Part shown: positions 16,764-25,884 of the stretch, piece by piece | How the letters are laid out: each line of letters begins with the position of its first letter | Position numbering within the stretch: position 1 is the first letter of the stretch | Origin: Faeciplasma sp048393055 | GTDB taxonomy: Bacteria > Bacillota > Clostridia > Oscillospirales > Ruminococcaceae | Assembly: GCA_048393055.1 (NCBI GenBank) | Contig: DBFJJS010000006.1 | Coordinates: 1-64,000 of the forward strand | DNA length: 64,000 nucleotides | Reading direction: 5' to 3' | Made by a program: the position numbers and the translations under genes | The notes under the pieces: generated by a model | Seen by the model: only the letters and a program-made list of their open reading frames with translations | Database searches by the model: none | Told to the model about the DNA's origin: nothing

Positions 16764-17402
16764 ATGAGAAACCGTTTTGAATTCCAGCTTAATCAGCTCA
16801 ATACAGAGCTTATCCTTATGGGCGCCCTGTGCGAGGACGCTATAAGCTGCGCAGTCAAATACCTTATAGAAAACGACCGCAGGATGAAGGACAACGTCGC
16901 GGAGGCGGAGGAGCAGATTAACCGCAAGATGCGTGATATAGAAGGTCTTTGCATGAGGCTGCTCATTCAGCAGCAGCCTGTTGCGACCGATCTTAGGGTT
17001 ATTTCTTCGGCATTGAAAATGATATCCGACATGGAGAGAATAGGCGATCAGGCGTTTGATATTTCCGAGATCGCCGAATACGTATCCTCCTCGGGGATAA
17101 GCAGCAAGACTCATATTGCCGATATGGCGGAGGCTGCGTCCAGGATGGTTACAAACTGCATCGAGTCGTTTGTAAAGAAGGATGTTTCTGCGGCAAGAGC
17201 GGTTGTCGCCATGGACGACAACGTCGACGACCTGTTCATACAGCTCAAGAACGAGCTTATTGACGCTGTAAGGTCTAACAAGGATGACGCTGAGGCGCTT
17301 ATAGACCTTCTTATGATCGCAAAGTATTTTGAGCGTATAGGAGATCACGCAGTAAATATAGCTCAGTGGGTAATTTACGCTATAATAGGCGAATATGAAT
17401 AA
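16764..17402 (+). CDS. phoU: Phosphate signalling protein PhoU
   Basis: A 212-residue all-helical protein with two PhoU repeats (about 10-95 and 120-205). Conserved metal-site patterns are present: RKMRDIEGLCMRLLIQQQPV, ATDLRVISSALKMISDMERI, GDQAFDI and, in the second repeat, LMIAKYFERIGDHAVNIAQW. PhoU links PstB to the sensor kinase and shuts off Pho signalling when phosphate is plentiful. The ribosome site is GAAAGGC. Confidence 0.95.
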   Translation: MRNRFEFQLNQLNTELILMGALCEDAISCAVKYLIENDRRMKDNVAEAEEQINRKMRDIEGLCMRLLIQQQPVATDLRVISSALKMISDMERIGDQAFDISEIAEYVSSSGISSKTHIADMAEAASRMVTNCIESFVKKDVSAARAVVAMDDNVDDLFIQLKNELIDAVRSNKDDAEALIDLLMIAKYFERIGDHAVNIAQWVIYAIIGEYE

Positions 17403-17407
17403 TCCTC

Positions 17408-17436
17408 TTGTCATCGCATAAAAACGTCAGTATAAT
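17408..17436 (+). promoter_or_regulatory. Separate promoter for the two-component genes
   Basis: TTGTCA (17408-17413), a 17-base spacer and TATAAT (17431-17436) sit right after phoU, giving the regulator pair transcription independent of pst. Confidence 0.75.
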
Positions 17437-17537
17437 AAAATACAGCTTAAACTGATGTGATATTTTCAGAGATCGCAGATATGCTGTCGCGTAGAGAGAC
17501 AGACGGTCTTTTCAATATGTGAAAGGAGAACTTGCCG

Positions 17538-18236
17538 ATGCAGCCTCAGGGTGAAAAAACGGCGCTGATATATTTGGTGGAGGATGACGAAAATATAAGA
17601 AAGCTTATATCCTATGCCCTTTCTAAGGAAGGGTATGAGGTAAACGGCTATTCGCTGCCCAGCGAGTTTTGGAAGGGATATTATGCCCAAAGACCGGATT
17701 TGGTTCTTTTAGACATAATGCTTCCGGAGGAGGATGGTCTGTCCATTCTCAAAAAGCTCAGGTCAGAGTCGGAGGTTTTGCCAATAATCATGCTTACCGC
17801 AAAAGACAGCGAGTTCGACAAGGTGACGGGGCTTGATATGGGAGCAGACGATTACATAGCAAAGCCGTTTGGCATGACCGAGCTTACTTCAAGGGTAAGA
17901 GCGGTTTTAAGGCGCAGCATGGTAATGCGTAATCAGGTTGAAAAAGTATTTAACGTGGGCGAGCTGTACGTCAACACCGAAAAGCATATCATAGAAGTGG
18001 GCGGAGAGGATATCTCCCTGTCGTACAAGGAGTATTCCTTGCTTACGGCGCTTCTTGAAGCAAACGGAAAGGTAATAAGGCGCGAGGAGCTTATCAGCCG
18101 CGTATGGGGAGAATTTTACGGTGAGTCAAGAACCCTTGACGTTCACATAAGAAGTCTGCGCGTAAAGCTGAAGTCTGCCGGGCGCTATATCGTAACGGTA
18201 AAAAATATCGGATATAAGATATCGAAAGAGAACTGA
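17538..18236 (+). CDS. phoP: OmpR/PhoB-family response regulator, probably of phosphate control
   Basis: A 232-residue response regulator. The receiver domain has the acidic pair EDDEN, the phospho-acceptor Asp59 in LVLLDIMLPEEDG, then ML-T-AKDSEFDKV and the Lys in YIAKPFGMTEL. The C-terminal winged helix (about 135-230) has SLSYKEYSLLTALLEANGKV, then RVWGEFYGESRTLDVHIRSL and NIGYKIS. I start at ATG 17538, nine bases after GGAG; a TTG at 17532 is too close to the ribosome site. Its place between phoU and a PhoR-like kinase points to Pho control, though that is context, not proof. Confidence 0.9.
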   Translation: MQPQGEKTALIYLVEDDENIRKLISYALSKEGYEVNGYSLPSEFWKGYYAQRPDLVLLDIMLPEEDGLSILKKLRSESEVLPIIMLTAKDSEFDKVTGLDMGADDYIAKPFGMTELTSRVRAVLRRSMVMRNQVEKVFNVGELYVNTEKHIIEVGGEDISLSYKEYSLLTALLEANGKVIRREELISRVWGEFYGESRTLDVHIRSLRVKLKSAGRYIVTVKNIGYKISKEN

Positions 18237-18238
18237 CT

Positions 18239-19927
18239 ATGAGTAAAAGAATTTTTCGACTTGCGATGCTGGTTGCGATTGTGGTTCTTGCTGCAAGCGT
18301 AGTGCTTATAATGGGCATCTTATACGACTTTTTTGAGAGGCAGCTTACCAGAGAGCTCGAGGCAAGGGCTGAGTACATATCATACGGCATTGAGCAGGAC
18401 GGCATAGGCTTTGTCGAGGGGCTTGAGGGAAGCACCGACGAGAGAGTGACCGTAATATCTCCGGAGGGAGACGTGCTTATCGATACGGTTGCGGACGAAT
18501 CTGAGCTTGAAAACCACCTTGACAGGGAAGAGGTTAAAGAGGCGCTTGAGAGCGGAACCGGAATGAGCGTCAGGTATTCTGATACTATTATGGAGCGCAC
18601 TGTATATTACGCTGCCATTATGGACGACGGCAACGTGCTCAGGGTCTCCGCCGTGCAGTATTCTGTTTTCGCTGCGCTTTTGAACATTTTGTGGCCTGTA
18701 GTTGTAGTTCTGATTGTTGCGATTATACTTTCGCTTATATTGTCTGATAGGGCCTCTAAAAGCATTGTAAGACCGATAAACTCGCTTGATCTGGATAATC
18801 CCGAGAAAAACGACACATACGAGGAGCTTACCCCGCTTTTGAGGAAAATCGCATTGCAGCGCCGCACCATAGACGAGCAGCTTGAGAAAGCAAGGCAAAG
18901 GCAGGAAGAGTTTATACTTATAACCGAAAATATGAGTGAGGGCTTTTTGGTTATAGACAGTGAGACGAATGTATTGACATATAACTCGGCTGCGCTTGAC
19001 CTTCTTGGTATAAACCGCGAGCAGGTGAACGGCAGCGTGCTTGTTTTAAACCGCGCTAAGGATTTTAGAAATGTTATTGAAAAAGTCCTTTCCGGCAGCA
19101 GAGCTGAAAGTGAAATGCCTCTTCAAGGTAAAACGTATCGCTTGATTGCAAATCCCGTCTTTGAGAACGGAGCGGTTATAGGAGCGGTTATAATCATTCT
19201 CGACATTACTGAAAGCGTGGAGAGGGAGAGGCTCAGGAGAGAGTTTACTTCCAACGTGTCGCATGAGCTCAAGACCCCTCTCACATCTATTTCGGGCTTT
19301 GCTGAAATGATGAAGGACGGAGGCGTGCCGCAGGCTACTGTCGCAGACTTTTCAAAATCCATTTACGACGAGGCTCAAAGGCTTATCACATTGGTGAGCG
19401 ACATCATTAAGATTTCGGAGCTTGATGACAGTACTGTTGTTTTTGAAAAGGAGCATGTCGATCTGCTCAGGCTGTCTCAGGACATTGCCAGGCGTTTAAA
19501 GCCGGAGGCTGATAAAAACGGAATTAAAATTACCATTGAAGGCGGAAACGAAGAAGTATACGGTGTTAAAAAGATTCTTGACGAAATGATATTTAATCTT
19601 ATGGACAACGCTGTAAAGTATAACAAGCCGGACGGAAAAGTGAAGGTTACGGTTGCGGCTTCTGACAGAAATGTAACGCTGAGCGTTTCGGATACCGGAA
19701 TAGGCATTCCGAAGTCGGATATAAGCCGTGTTTTTGAGCGATTCTACAGGGTTGACAAGAGCCATTCCAAGCTGATAGGCGGGACGGGTCTTGGATTGTC
19801 AATAGTTAAGCACGGAGCGATATATCACGGTGCTGAAATATCTATTAACAGTGAAGAGGGCGTCGGCACAACGGTGTCCATCGAGTTTAACAGGAACGTC
19901 GATATACAAAATAATGAGACTAAATAA
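18239..19927 (+). CDS. phoR: PhoR-type sensor histidine kinase
   Basis: A 562-residue membrane kinase. The first membrane segment is about 8-28, an extracellular domain runs to about 140, and a second segment is near 143-165. A PAS domain follows (LITENMSEGFLVIDSETNVL, about 218-320). The HisKA box is SNVSHELKTPLTSISGFAEM with phospho-acceptor His342. The ATPase has the N box LMDNAVKYNKPDGKV, G1 VSDTGIGIP, and the F/G2 region GGTGLGLSIVKH. It starts two bases after the regulator gene. It would phosphorylate the upstream regulator in low phosphate. Confidence 0.92.
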   Translation: MSKRIFRLAMLVAIVVLAASVVLIMGILYDFFERQLTRELEARAEYISYGIEQDGIGFVEGLEGSTDERVTVISPEGDVLIDTVADESELENHLDREEVKEALESGTGMSVRYSDTIMERTVYYAAIMDDGNVLRVSAVQYSVFAALLNILWPVVVVLIVAIILSLILSDRASKSIVRPINSLDLDNPEKNDTYEELTPLLRKIALQRRTIDEQLEKARQRQEEFILITENMSEGFLVIDSETNVLTYNSAALDLLGINREQVNGSVLVLNRAKDFRNVIEKVLSGSRAESEMPLQGKTYRLIANPVFENGAVIGAVIIILDITESVERERLRREFTSNVSHELKTPLTSISGFAEMMKDGGVPQATVADFSKSIYDEAQRLITLVSDIIKISELDDSTVVFEKEHVDLLRLSQDIARRLKPEADKNGIKITIEGGNEEVYGVKKILDEMIFNLMDNAVKYNKPDGKVKVTVAASDRNVTLSVSDTGIGIPKSDISRVFERFYRVDKSHSKLIGGTGLGLSIVKHGAIYHGAEISINSEEGVGTTVSIEFNRNVDIQNNETK

Positions 19928-19941
19928 AACAATATGAAATA

Positions 19942-19985
19942 AAAAATACCACTTTGCAATAATGAATGCATGGCGGTATTTTTAT
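19942..19985 (+). terminator. Terminator of the phoP-phoR transcript
   Basis: AAAAATACC (19942-19950) pairs with GGTATTTTT (19975-19983), followed by ATT. Confidence 0.7.
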
Positions 19986-19992
19986 TATAAGT

Positions 19993-20052
19993 AATTGTCA
20001 TCGTGTGAAAAATCGCGCATAATTCATTAGACTGCACAATAAAATGACAATT
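19993..20052. repeat. Spaced inverted repeat upstream of the surface protein
   Basis: AATTGTCAT (19993-20001) and its exact reverse complement ATGACAATT (20044-20052) lie 42 bases apart, upstream of the promoter at 20108. It could be a regulator site or chance in AT-rich DNA. Confidence 0.35.
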
Positions 20053-20107
20053 GCTGATGAAAATCTTGATGTATGCAAACATATTTGTAGCGACTTAATA
20101 ATCAATG

Positions 20108-20136
20108 TTGACATATCATCGGATTAAAGATATCAT
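20108..20136 (+). promoter_or_regulatory. Promoter for the large surface protein
   Basis: TTGACA (20108-20113), a 17-base spacer and TATCAT (20131-20136), 40 bases before the start codon. Confidence 0.65.
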
Positions 20137-20176
20137 AATAATATAAATACATTAACATTTGCTTGGGAGAACAAAT

Positions 20177-23100
20177 ATGAAAAGCATTAAGAAGAAAATA
20201 ACTACGAAGCTTACTGCTTTGGCGCTCGCTGTGGCGGTGGCTGCGGGCCTTGCCCCGCTTGACGGCACAGTGTATGCCGTCGGCAGCAGCCAGGCTCAGA
20301 GCGCGACGCTAAGTGTCGATATGACTCCGAAAAACAACACCGGTGAAATAGTTCACGGCGCGGCGGGATTTTTGTACGGAGTGAGCAGCGAGGGAGTACC
20401 TACTACGAATACCATAGTACCTCTGAAGTCTAAGATTTTAGTTACAAAGGGCGCTGTGGGAACAGAGCATCCGTATGGCGACGCGCTTGACGTTGCAAAG
20501 ACGTTTTTGGAGAGCGGCGGACAGCAGGTCCAGATGTATAACAGCAACTACTACGGAGTTTTCGGAGTCACAGCGACCACGCAAAGGTATTGCGACGATC
20601 TGGTAAACTATATCTGCCCGGCAGTAGTCGCGTGGAAAAACGCCTGGAACGAGGAGCACGGCACGCCGGATAATCCAAAGGACGCTATAGGCGCAGTTAT
20701 CGATATCGACGAGGCCATAGTATACGTCCCGATAAACGAGGGAACTCCTGCGGGATTTGATTTCCAGCTTTCGTGGAGGAATTACTACGAATCGATAAAG
20801 TCCGTGGATCCAGGAGCATGCATTGCAGGCCCGAATTCGTTTTATTATGATCTCGCGTTTACAGCCGGTCAGAATATGGAAAGCTTTATACAGTACTGCG
20901 CGGATTACAACTGTATGCCGGATGTTATAACGTGGCACGAGCTGGAGACATCATGCCTTAAGGATATGTCCAATCATATGGACAGGTTCAGGCAGGTGTG
21001 GGAAAACACAAACTGGGACAGATACAACGAGGCGAACGGAACGTCGGGAATACCCGAGATACCGCAGGTGTGCTTTAACGAGTACGCCGAAATGGCGTAT
21101 TGCGGAGTGCCCGGAAGGCTTGTAAACTGGATTGCAAGGATAGAGGACGAAAAGGTGACAGGATGCCTGCCGTTCTGGCATCAGGCGAACAACCTTAACG
21201 ACCTTGCCGCTTCCGCGAACGAAGGAAACGGAGCGTGGTGGCTTTACAAGTGGTATGGAGATATGTCGGGAGTTACTCAGCCGGTAAGCTCATCTACAGA
21301 GTACGACCTGCTTTACGGCCTGTCCACTATGGACGAGTCAAAAAAGCTTTCTACGACGATTTTGGGCGGCTTTACGGGTGACATCACCGTCGAGCTTGAC
21401 AATATAACAAAGACGGACGCCTTCAGAGGCGCAAAAAAGGTGCATGTCAGGGTAGAGGAGACCATGTTCACCGGCTTCCACGGCGCTCTTGACGAGCCCC
21501 CGACGATCATAGAGGGAACATTTGAGGTAAGCGACGGCAAGGTTATAGTAGAAATCGAGGGCGCTCGCTTTGAAAACGCATATAAGGTAACCGTTATGCA
21601 GGCGGCTGACGACGAAACGGCAGGCGATATAAGCTACACAAGGAATTCGGTTGTATATGAGGCTGAGGACGCAGAAGTCTCGCTGCTCGCGTCAAAGACA
21701 GACGCCAACACCAGCCCCTATTACTACATGTCCCAGAGCGGAGATTTTGCGAGAGCTGTAGACATGCCGACCGGAGCAGAGCTTATATATACAATAGACA
21801 TAGACAGGGAAGGTCTTTACCGTCTTGATTTCGTATACGGAAACGGTCAGGGAACTGACCGCGGAAATATGGACACGCATGACCCCGTAAACGTGATGCA
21901 GAGCTTTTCCATAGACGGCGGAGAGGCTTCAGATGAGGTCATGAAGTCTACATTGTGGCAGACGATGACCGGAATAAAGTCGATTTACGCTCATCTTGAC
22001 TCGGGCGAGCACACTATCGAAATAGTTTCCGGAGAGGGAATAGATGACGGAATGGTGTTCCACGATTTTCTGAGAGTGACCTATATCAGCGAGTCGGGAG
22101 ACAGCGCGCCTGCGTACTCAAAGACCTTTGAGGCGGAGGAAGGCGACTTTAACAAGCTTGTCGGAAACGATGATTCCACCGTGTCAACTCAGACGAAAAT
22201 CGACGGCTATTCCGGCAGCGGATATATAACCGGCCTTGCCGACAGATCCGTCCCGGAGGGCGGAGGAGTCAGGTTTACTGTAGTAGTCCCGGAGAGCGGA
22301 TTATATGATTTTACCCTCGGCGTTTACTCCGAGGAGGGAGCAAAGACCAACATCTATGTGGGAAATACTGCGGTCACGCTTGACAATATAATAACGACTC
22401 TTGATGTTCCTGCGTCGCAAAGCTGGCAGGAGGCGTCAGCTGTTATATTCCTTGAAAAGGGCATAAACGTGGTGGATATAGACGGCACTGCAGAGCTTGA
22501 TTATATGAAGGTGTCTGCGGGGGATTACGGCGAGGCGTCCACTGTTTTTGAGGCCGAGGACTGCATACCCTCCGATATGAAGGACAATATCGTCGTGCTG
22601 GAGAGCGACGGCGCTTCCGGAGGAGAATATGTCGCGGGAATGGCAGGGTCATACACAAACCCTGATTATCTCGAGCTTACCTACAATGCCCCGAAAGCGG
22701 GAAGATACGCGCTGACTGTATACCATTCCAACGAGGATATAGCGGGAACGCATGGATATAACATTAAAATCATAGATAAATATGCTGTTTTCGAGGTAAA
22801 CGGCGAGTCTGATTCTCCCGTATTTGACGTTCAGGATATTCCGGAGGATACAAGAACTGTTTACTACTTTGTAGATTGCGGCGACCATAATCCCGAAACG
22901 GTTTCCGAGGGGGACGAGTTTGGAATACTCAACACCGTGACCGACAGGATATACGGCGAAGACGAGACAGGATACAGCTGGGGAGTAGAGATAATTTCGG
23001 ATGGCGAGTATGCGTTTTCGTCCAGCGACCCAAACGACAAGGCTGTATATACCACATACCAGAGAACAACCGGCAGCATTGAGGACGGTCAGCGAAAGGA

Positions 23101-23977
23101 AACCACCTTCCGCTACGCCCACAACCAGTATGAGGACGGAATAGAGCCGAGATACGTTGCGTACAAGTTCGAGCTTGACCCCGGCAAGTACGATATAACC
23201 GTCGGCTTCAGCAATACCTGGGGCAACGGTTCAGAGCCCACTATTCATTTTATAGCCGACGGAATGGAGGAAACCACCGCGGAGCTGGTTCTGGGCAACG
23301 GTGAACAGCTTGAAAAGAGCGTGCCGGTAGATGTTTCGGACGCCGACCTTAATGAAAACGGAAGGGTAGAGCTTTTGGTAAAGGCAACCACGGAAACCCC
23401 GTCTGTTCAGGTGACGCACATCATCATCAGAGAATATGTTGAGCCTACCGAAGCGGAGGAAAACATCTACGTTATGCCAAACGGCACTCAGAGCATAGAT
23501 ATCAGCAAGGACCTTCCCGACGACGTATATGTAGGCGAGCTGACCGATGGCGTGATCTGGATAATGGACCTGAGGAGCGTGAAGAACGAAACCAACAGGT
23601 ACTTCTTCAGAAATTCCTTTTCTGACGATACCTTCGACGAAAAGACGATCTATGTTGATCTTGTCGAAGGGGAGAACACCATAAAGATTTACAACGACAA
23701 CAGCTGGAACGTTACGTTTGGAGGCTCTACCGAAACTCCCGCGACAGAGTATCTCAAGAATTACACGCCAAACTTTGATAAGTTTGTGATCACTCCCATT
23801 TCGCTCAGCGACCCGGGCGAGCTGCCGGAGTATTCGCTTCTCAATCAGAGACCCAAGACATCCGACTCGACGGTCATTATAATAGCGGCGGCTGCTACGG
23901 CTGTCGTTGTAGCGGCGGCAGCGGCGGTAATAGTCGTAGCGGTAAGGAAGAAGAAAAAGCCACAGCAGACTAAGTAA
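20177..23977 (+). CDS. Large surface protein with glycosidase-like domain and carbohydrate-binding-like modules
   Basis: A 1266-residue exported protein. A Lys-rich signal peptide (about 1-35) is followed by a domain (about 45-370) that resembles clan GH-A barrels. VYVPINEGTPAGF places Asn-Glu188 where the acid/base would be, and QVCFNEYAEM places Glu302 where the nucleophile would be. Then come at least three beta-sandwich segments starting with VYEAEDAEV, TFEAEEGDF and VFEAEDCIP, the way CBM6/CBM35 modules begin. The C-terminus has PKTSDST, a 25-residue hydrophobic run and RKKKK, like a sorting signal but without the usual TG. I start at ATG 20177 after GGGAGA. The substrate is unknown and the glycosidase call is inference. 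Confidence 0.7.
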   Translation: MKSIKKKITTKLTALALAVAVAAGLAPLDGTVYAVGSSQAQSATLSVDMTPKNNTGEIVHGAAGFLYGVSSEGVPTTNTIVPLKSKILVTKGAVGTEHPYGDALDVAKTFLESGGQQVQMYNSNYYGVFGVTATTQRYCDDLVNYICPAVVAWKNAWNEEHGTPDNPKDAIGAVIDIDEAIVYVPINEGTPAGFDFQLSWRNYYESIKSVDPGACIAGPNSFYYDLAFTAGQNMESFIQYCADYNCMPDVITWHELETSCLKDMSNHMDRFRQVWENTNWDRYNEANGTSGIPEIPQVCFNEYAEMAYCGVPGRLVNWIARIEDEKVTGCLPFWHQANNLNDLAASANEGNGAWWLYKWYGDMSGVTQPVSSSTEYDLLYGLSTMDESKKLSTTILGGFTGDITVELDNITKTDAFRGAKKVHVRVEETMFTGFHGALDEPPTIIEGTFEVSDGKVIVEIEGARFENAYKVTVMQAADDETAGDISYTRNSVVYEAEDAEVSLLASKTDANTSPYYYMSQSGDFARAVDMPTGAELIYTIDIDREGLYRLDFVYGNGQGTDRGNMDTHDPVNVMQSFSIDGGEASDEVMKSTLWQTMTGIKSIYAHLDSGEHTIEIVSGEGIDDGMVFHDFLRVTYISESGDSAPAYSKTFEAEEGDFNKLVGNDDSTVSTQTKIDGYSGSGYITGLADRSVPEGGGVRFTVVVPESGLYDFTLGVYSEEGAKTNIYVGNTAVTLDNIITTLDVPASQSWQEASAVIFLEKGINVVDIDGTAELDYMKVSAGDYGEASTVFEAEDCIPSDMKDNIVVLESDGASGGEYVAGMAGSYTNPDYLELTYNAPKAGRYALTVYHSNEDIAGTHGYNIKIIDKYAVFEVNGESDSPVFDVQDIPEDTRTVYYFVDCGDHNPETVSEGDEFGILNTVTDRIYGEDETGYSWGVEIISDGEYAFSSSDPNDKAVYTTYQRTTGSIEDGQRKETTFRYAHNQYEDGIEPRYVAYKFELDPGKYDITVGFSNTWGNGSEPTIHFIADGMEETTAELVLGNGEQLEKSVPVDVSDADLNENGRVELLVKATTETPSVQVTHIIIREYVEPTEAEENIYVMPNGTQSIDISKDLPDDVYVGELTDGVIWIMDLRSVKNETNRYFFRNSFSDDTFDEKTIYVDLVEGENTIKIYNDNSWNVTFGGSTETPATEYLKNYTPNFDKFVITPISLSDPGELPEYSLLNQRPKTSDSTVIIIAAAATAVVVAAAAAVIVVAVRKKKKPQQTK

Positions 23978-24029
23978 ATATATATTCAGATCAGCAAACC
24001 GGCAATATAGCAAGCCGGATAAAACAGTA

Positions 24030-24062
24030 AATCCCCCGAACACTCGTTCGGGGGATTACTTT
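24030..24062. terminator. Terminator after the large surface protein
   Basis: AATCCCCCGAAC (24030-24041) pairs perfectly with GTTCGGGGGATT (24046-24057) over ACTC, followed by ACTTTATT. It also lies just beyond the end of the minus-strand pseudogene. Confidence 0.8.
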
Positions 24063-24067
24063 ATTCC

Positions 24068-24828
24068 TTATTCAAGCACGACATCTTCCTCGTTGCGGTC
24101 TATATATGGCTGCTGCGGGTCTTCTATCTCTATGCTCTCGGAGGTCTGCGTATATTTGCCGTCCCTGATATCCTTAAAGCTCAGCGCTATCGGTCGGATC
24201 AAACATTCCTTCGGGAAGAGCCATGATTTCGTCTAAGGTCAGGTTATCATTGACCGTTATTCTGAAGTTATTTATTCCTATGCGGAAATAAATGAATGTA
24301 CTTCCGAAGGGATAATTCCTATATGCAACCTGAGTTCCGTACATTTCTATCACATTATCACTGGCAACATGATATGGCTCGCCATCTGAAAGCAGGAAGT
24401 CAATACCGTTATATCTGAACCGGCATCTGCTTGAAAGAGCGACGTCGTCGTCCGGACCAATATATATTCTGTAATGTTTCCCATCATACGCTATAATCTT
24501 CTCTGCCCATACTTGTTGAGAGACCGGTGATATCGCAGTCGATATCCGGTATAAACAGGGCGTCTGCGCCTGATTCTATCCGCTCGATAACATCGTTGTA
24601 GACTTCTTCCAAGATATCGGGATCATCAGTGGTATAAGGCATACCTGTTTTTATATCATCTATACTTAGCGACGCAAGCTTATCGGAAAACTCGCTCAGG
24701 CTGTCCGCCTCAATAAGGGGATTAATTTTTACGCCAACATCATATTCCTGATTGCCGGAAGCGGAGATGTTTATGCTTGCTGACACGACAATCACTGCAA
24801 GCAGAAAAAGTGCTTTTAGTTTTTTCAT
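24068..24828 (-). pseudogene. Secreted protein gene broken by two frameshifts
   Basis: A signal-peptide protein starts at ATG 24828 behind GGAGG (MKKLKALFLLAVIVVSASIN). Its frame runs to about 24525 and then stops early. The next frame continues without a break from about 24528 to about 24203 (QQVWAEKIIAYDGKHYRIYI, then GPDDDVALSS, FRYNGIDFLLSDGEPYHVAS, FGSTFIYFRIGINNF). A third frame completes it (IRPIALSFKDIRDGKYTQTS, and ends DRNEEDVVLE at 24068). Adding one base at each junction rebuilds a protein of about 250 residues. I do not recognise the family. Either real decay or sequence errors. Confidence 0.75.
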
Positions 24829-24955
24829 ATTGACGTACCTCCGATAAATGTCTATTGACTTAAAGTTTATGTATCCCGCGCTGAACCGAATATCCGACGA
24901 GGGAATTTATTTGTTTTGGTATGACGTTTTATTACGGAATAAACAACCCGCGTTT

Positions 24956-25858
24956 TCAGTAGGCAGATGTGTCAGGCATGGAGAAGAACTTGCGCCACTG
25001 CTCGTCTGACCAGGCGTTTTCAACGGCGTAGACCCCGTCCCATTCGTTGAGATTCCACAGCTCTCCTTCAGCAAAGGCAAGGCGGAAGACAAGCTCGTCG
25101 CCGCTGTAGAAGAGGATAACAGGTCCTCCGACCCAGCCGGGTCCGCCCAACGGCTCAACGTATTCGGCTTCTGCCAGCATTTCTAACACCTCGGATATTT
25201 CCTCAGCCGATGTTACCTCGCCCGTCGCCTGCCCGGGTATGCCGGGATCATATACGATTTTGGTTACATTTGAGATCTCCCACACATTGCCGTCTGGAAG
25301 CTGTATTTCGACGCCTTCATCGCCTGTCAGGTCAATGTTATCATCGCCGGTATCAGTCATTTCATCTGCCAGGTAGCTGCCGCTTACGAAGTACTCGCCG
25401 CCCTCAAATTCTATTCTGTACCAGCCGTTTTCGCATAGACCGGTGATTTCGACCGCCTCGCCCTTGTCAAGGTGTCCGACCCTGCCGTAATTAGTGCCAG
25501 GTCCGGTTCTGACGTTTACGCTGTCAACAGCATATTTTGTTCCGCTTGCCGGGCTGACCTCAAAGTCCTCTTTGACTTCGGTTGCCGGAGTTTCTGAAGC
25601 AGGCGCGGTGGTGGTTACTGGCGGCTCAGTGACAGGTACGGTTGTCGCAGGCGCTTCGGTTTCGGTGGCTGTGGTTTCGGGCGCTTCTGTTTCCTCCGGA
25701 ACAGCTGCGGTCTCTTCCATAACATTGGTGTTTCCCTGAGTGACAGTATTTGGCTCGTCAGTAATCACAGGCCCGTCGGCGTTATTATTTGAGCATGCGC
25801 AGAGGCAAAGGATAAGAACGAATGAAATAATGAAAATAATCGCGCGTGACTTTTTCAT
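24956..25858 (-). CDS. Lipoprotein with bacterial SH3 domain
   Basis: A 300-residue lipoprotein. The lipobox is LCAC with Cys22. A low-complexity Thr/Glu/Pro tether spans about 40-100. An SH3b domain follows (about 108-165): VDSVNVRTGPGTNYGRVGHL, DKGEAVEITG, ENGWYRIEF and YFVSGSYLA. Such domains bind cell-wall peptides. A second C-terminal region (about 185-300) has paired Trp and Gly motifs (EPLGGPGWVGGPVILFYSGD) and no clear family. GGGAGGTG precedes the start. It stands between two broken secreted-protein genes and on the same strand, so the three may once have been a locus for extracellular functions. Confidence 0.82.
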   Translation of the reverse strand: MKKSRAIIFIISFVLILCLCACSNNNADGPVITDEPNTVTQGNTNVMEETAAVPEETEAPETTATETEAPATTVPVTEPPVTTTAPASETPATEVKEDFEVSPASGTKYAVDSVNVRTGPGTNYGRVGHLDKGEAVEITGLCENGWYRIEFEGGEYFVSGSYLADEMTDTGDDNIDLTGDEGVEIQLPDGNVWEISNVTKIVYDPGIPGQATGEVTSAEEISEVLEMLAEAEYVEPLGGPGWVGGPVILFYSGDELVFRLAFAEGELWNLNEWDGVYAVENAWSDEQWRKFFSMPDTSAY

Positions 25859-25884
25859 CTACAGCACCTCCCGACAATATTTTA

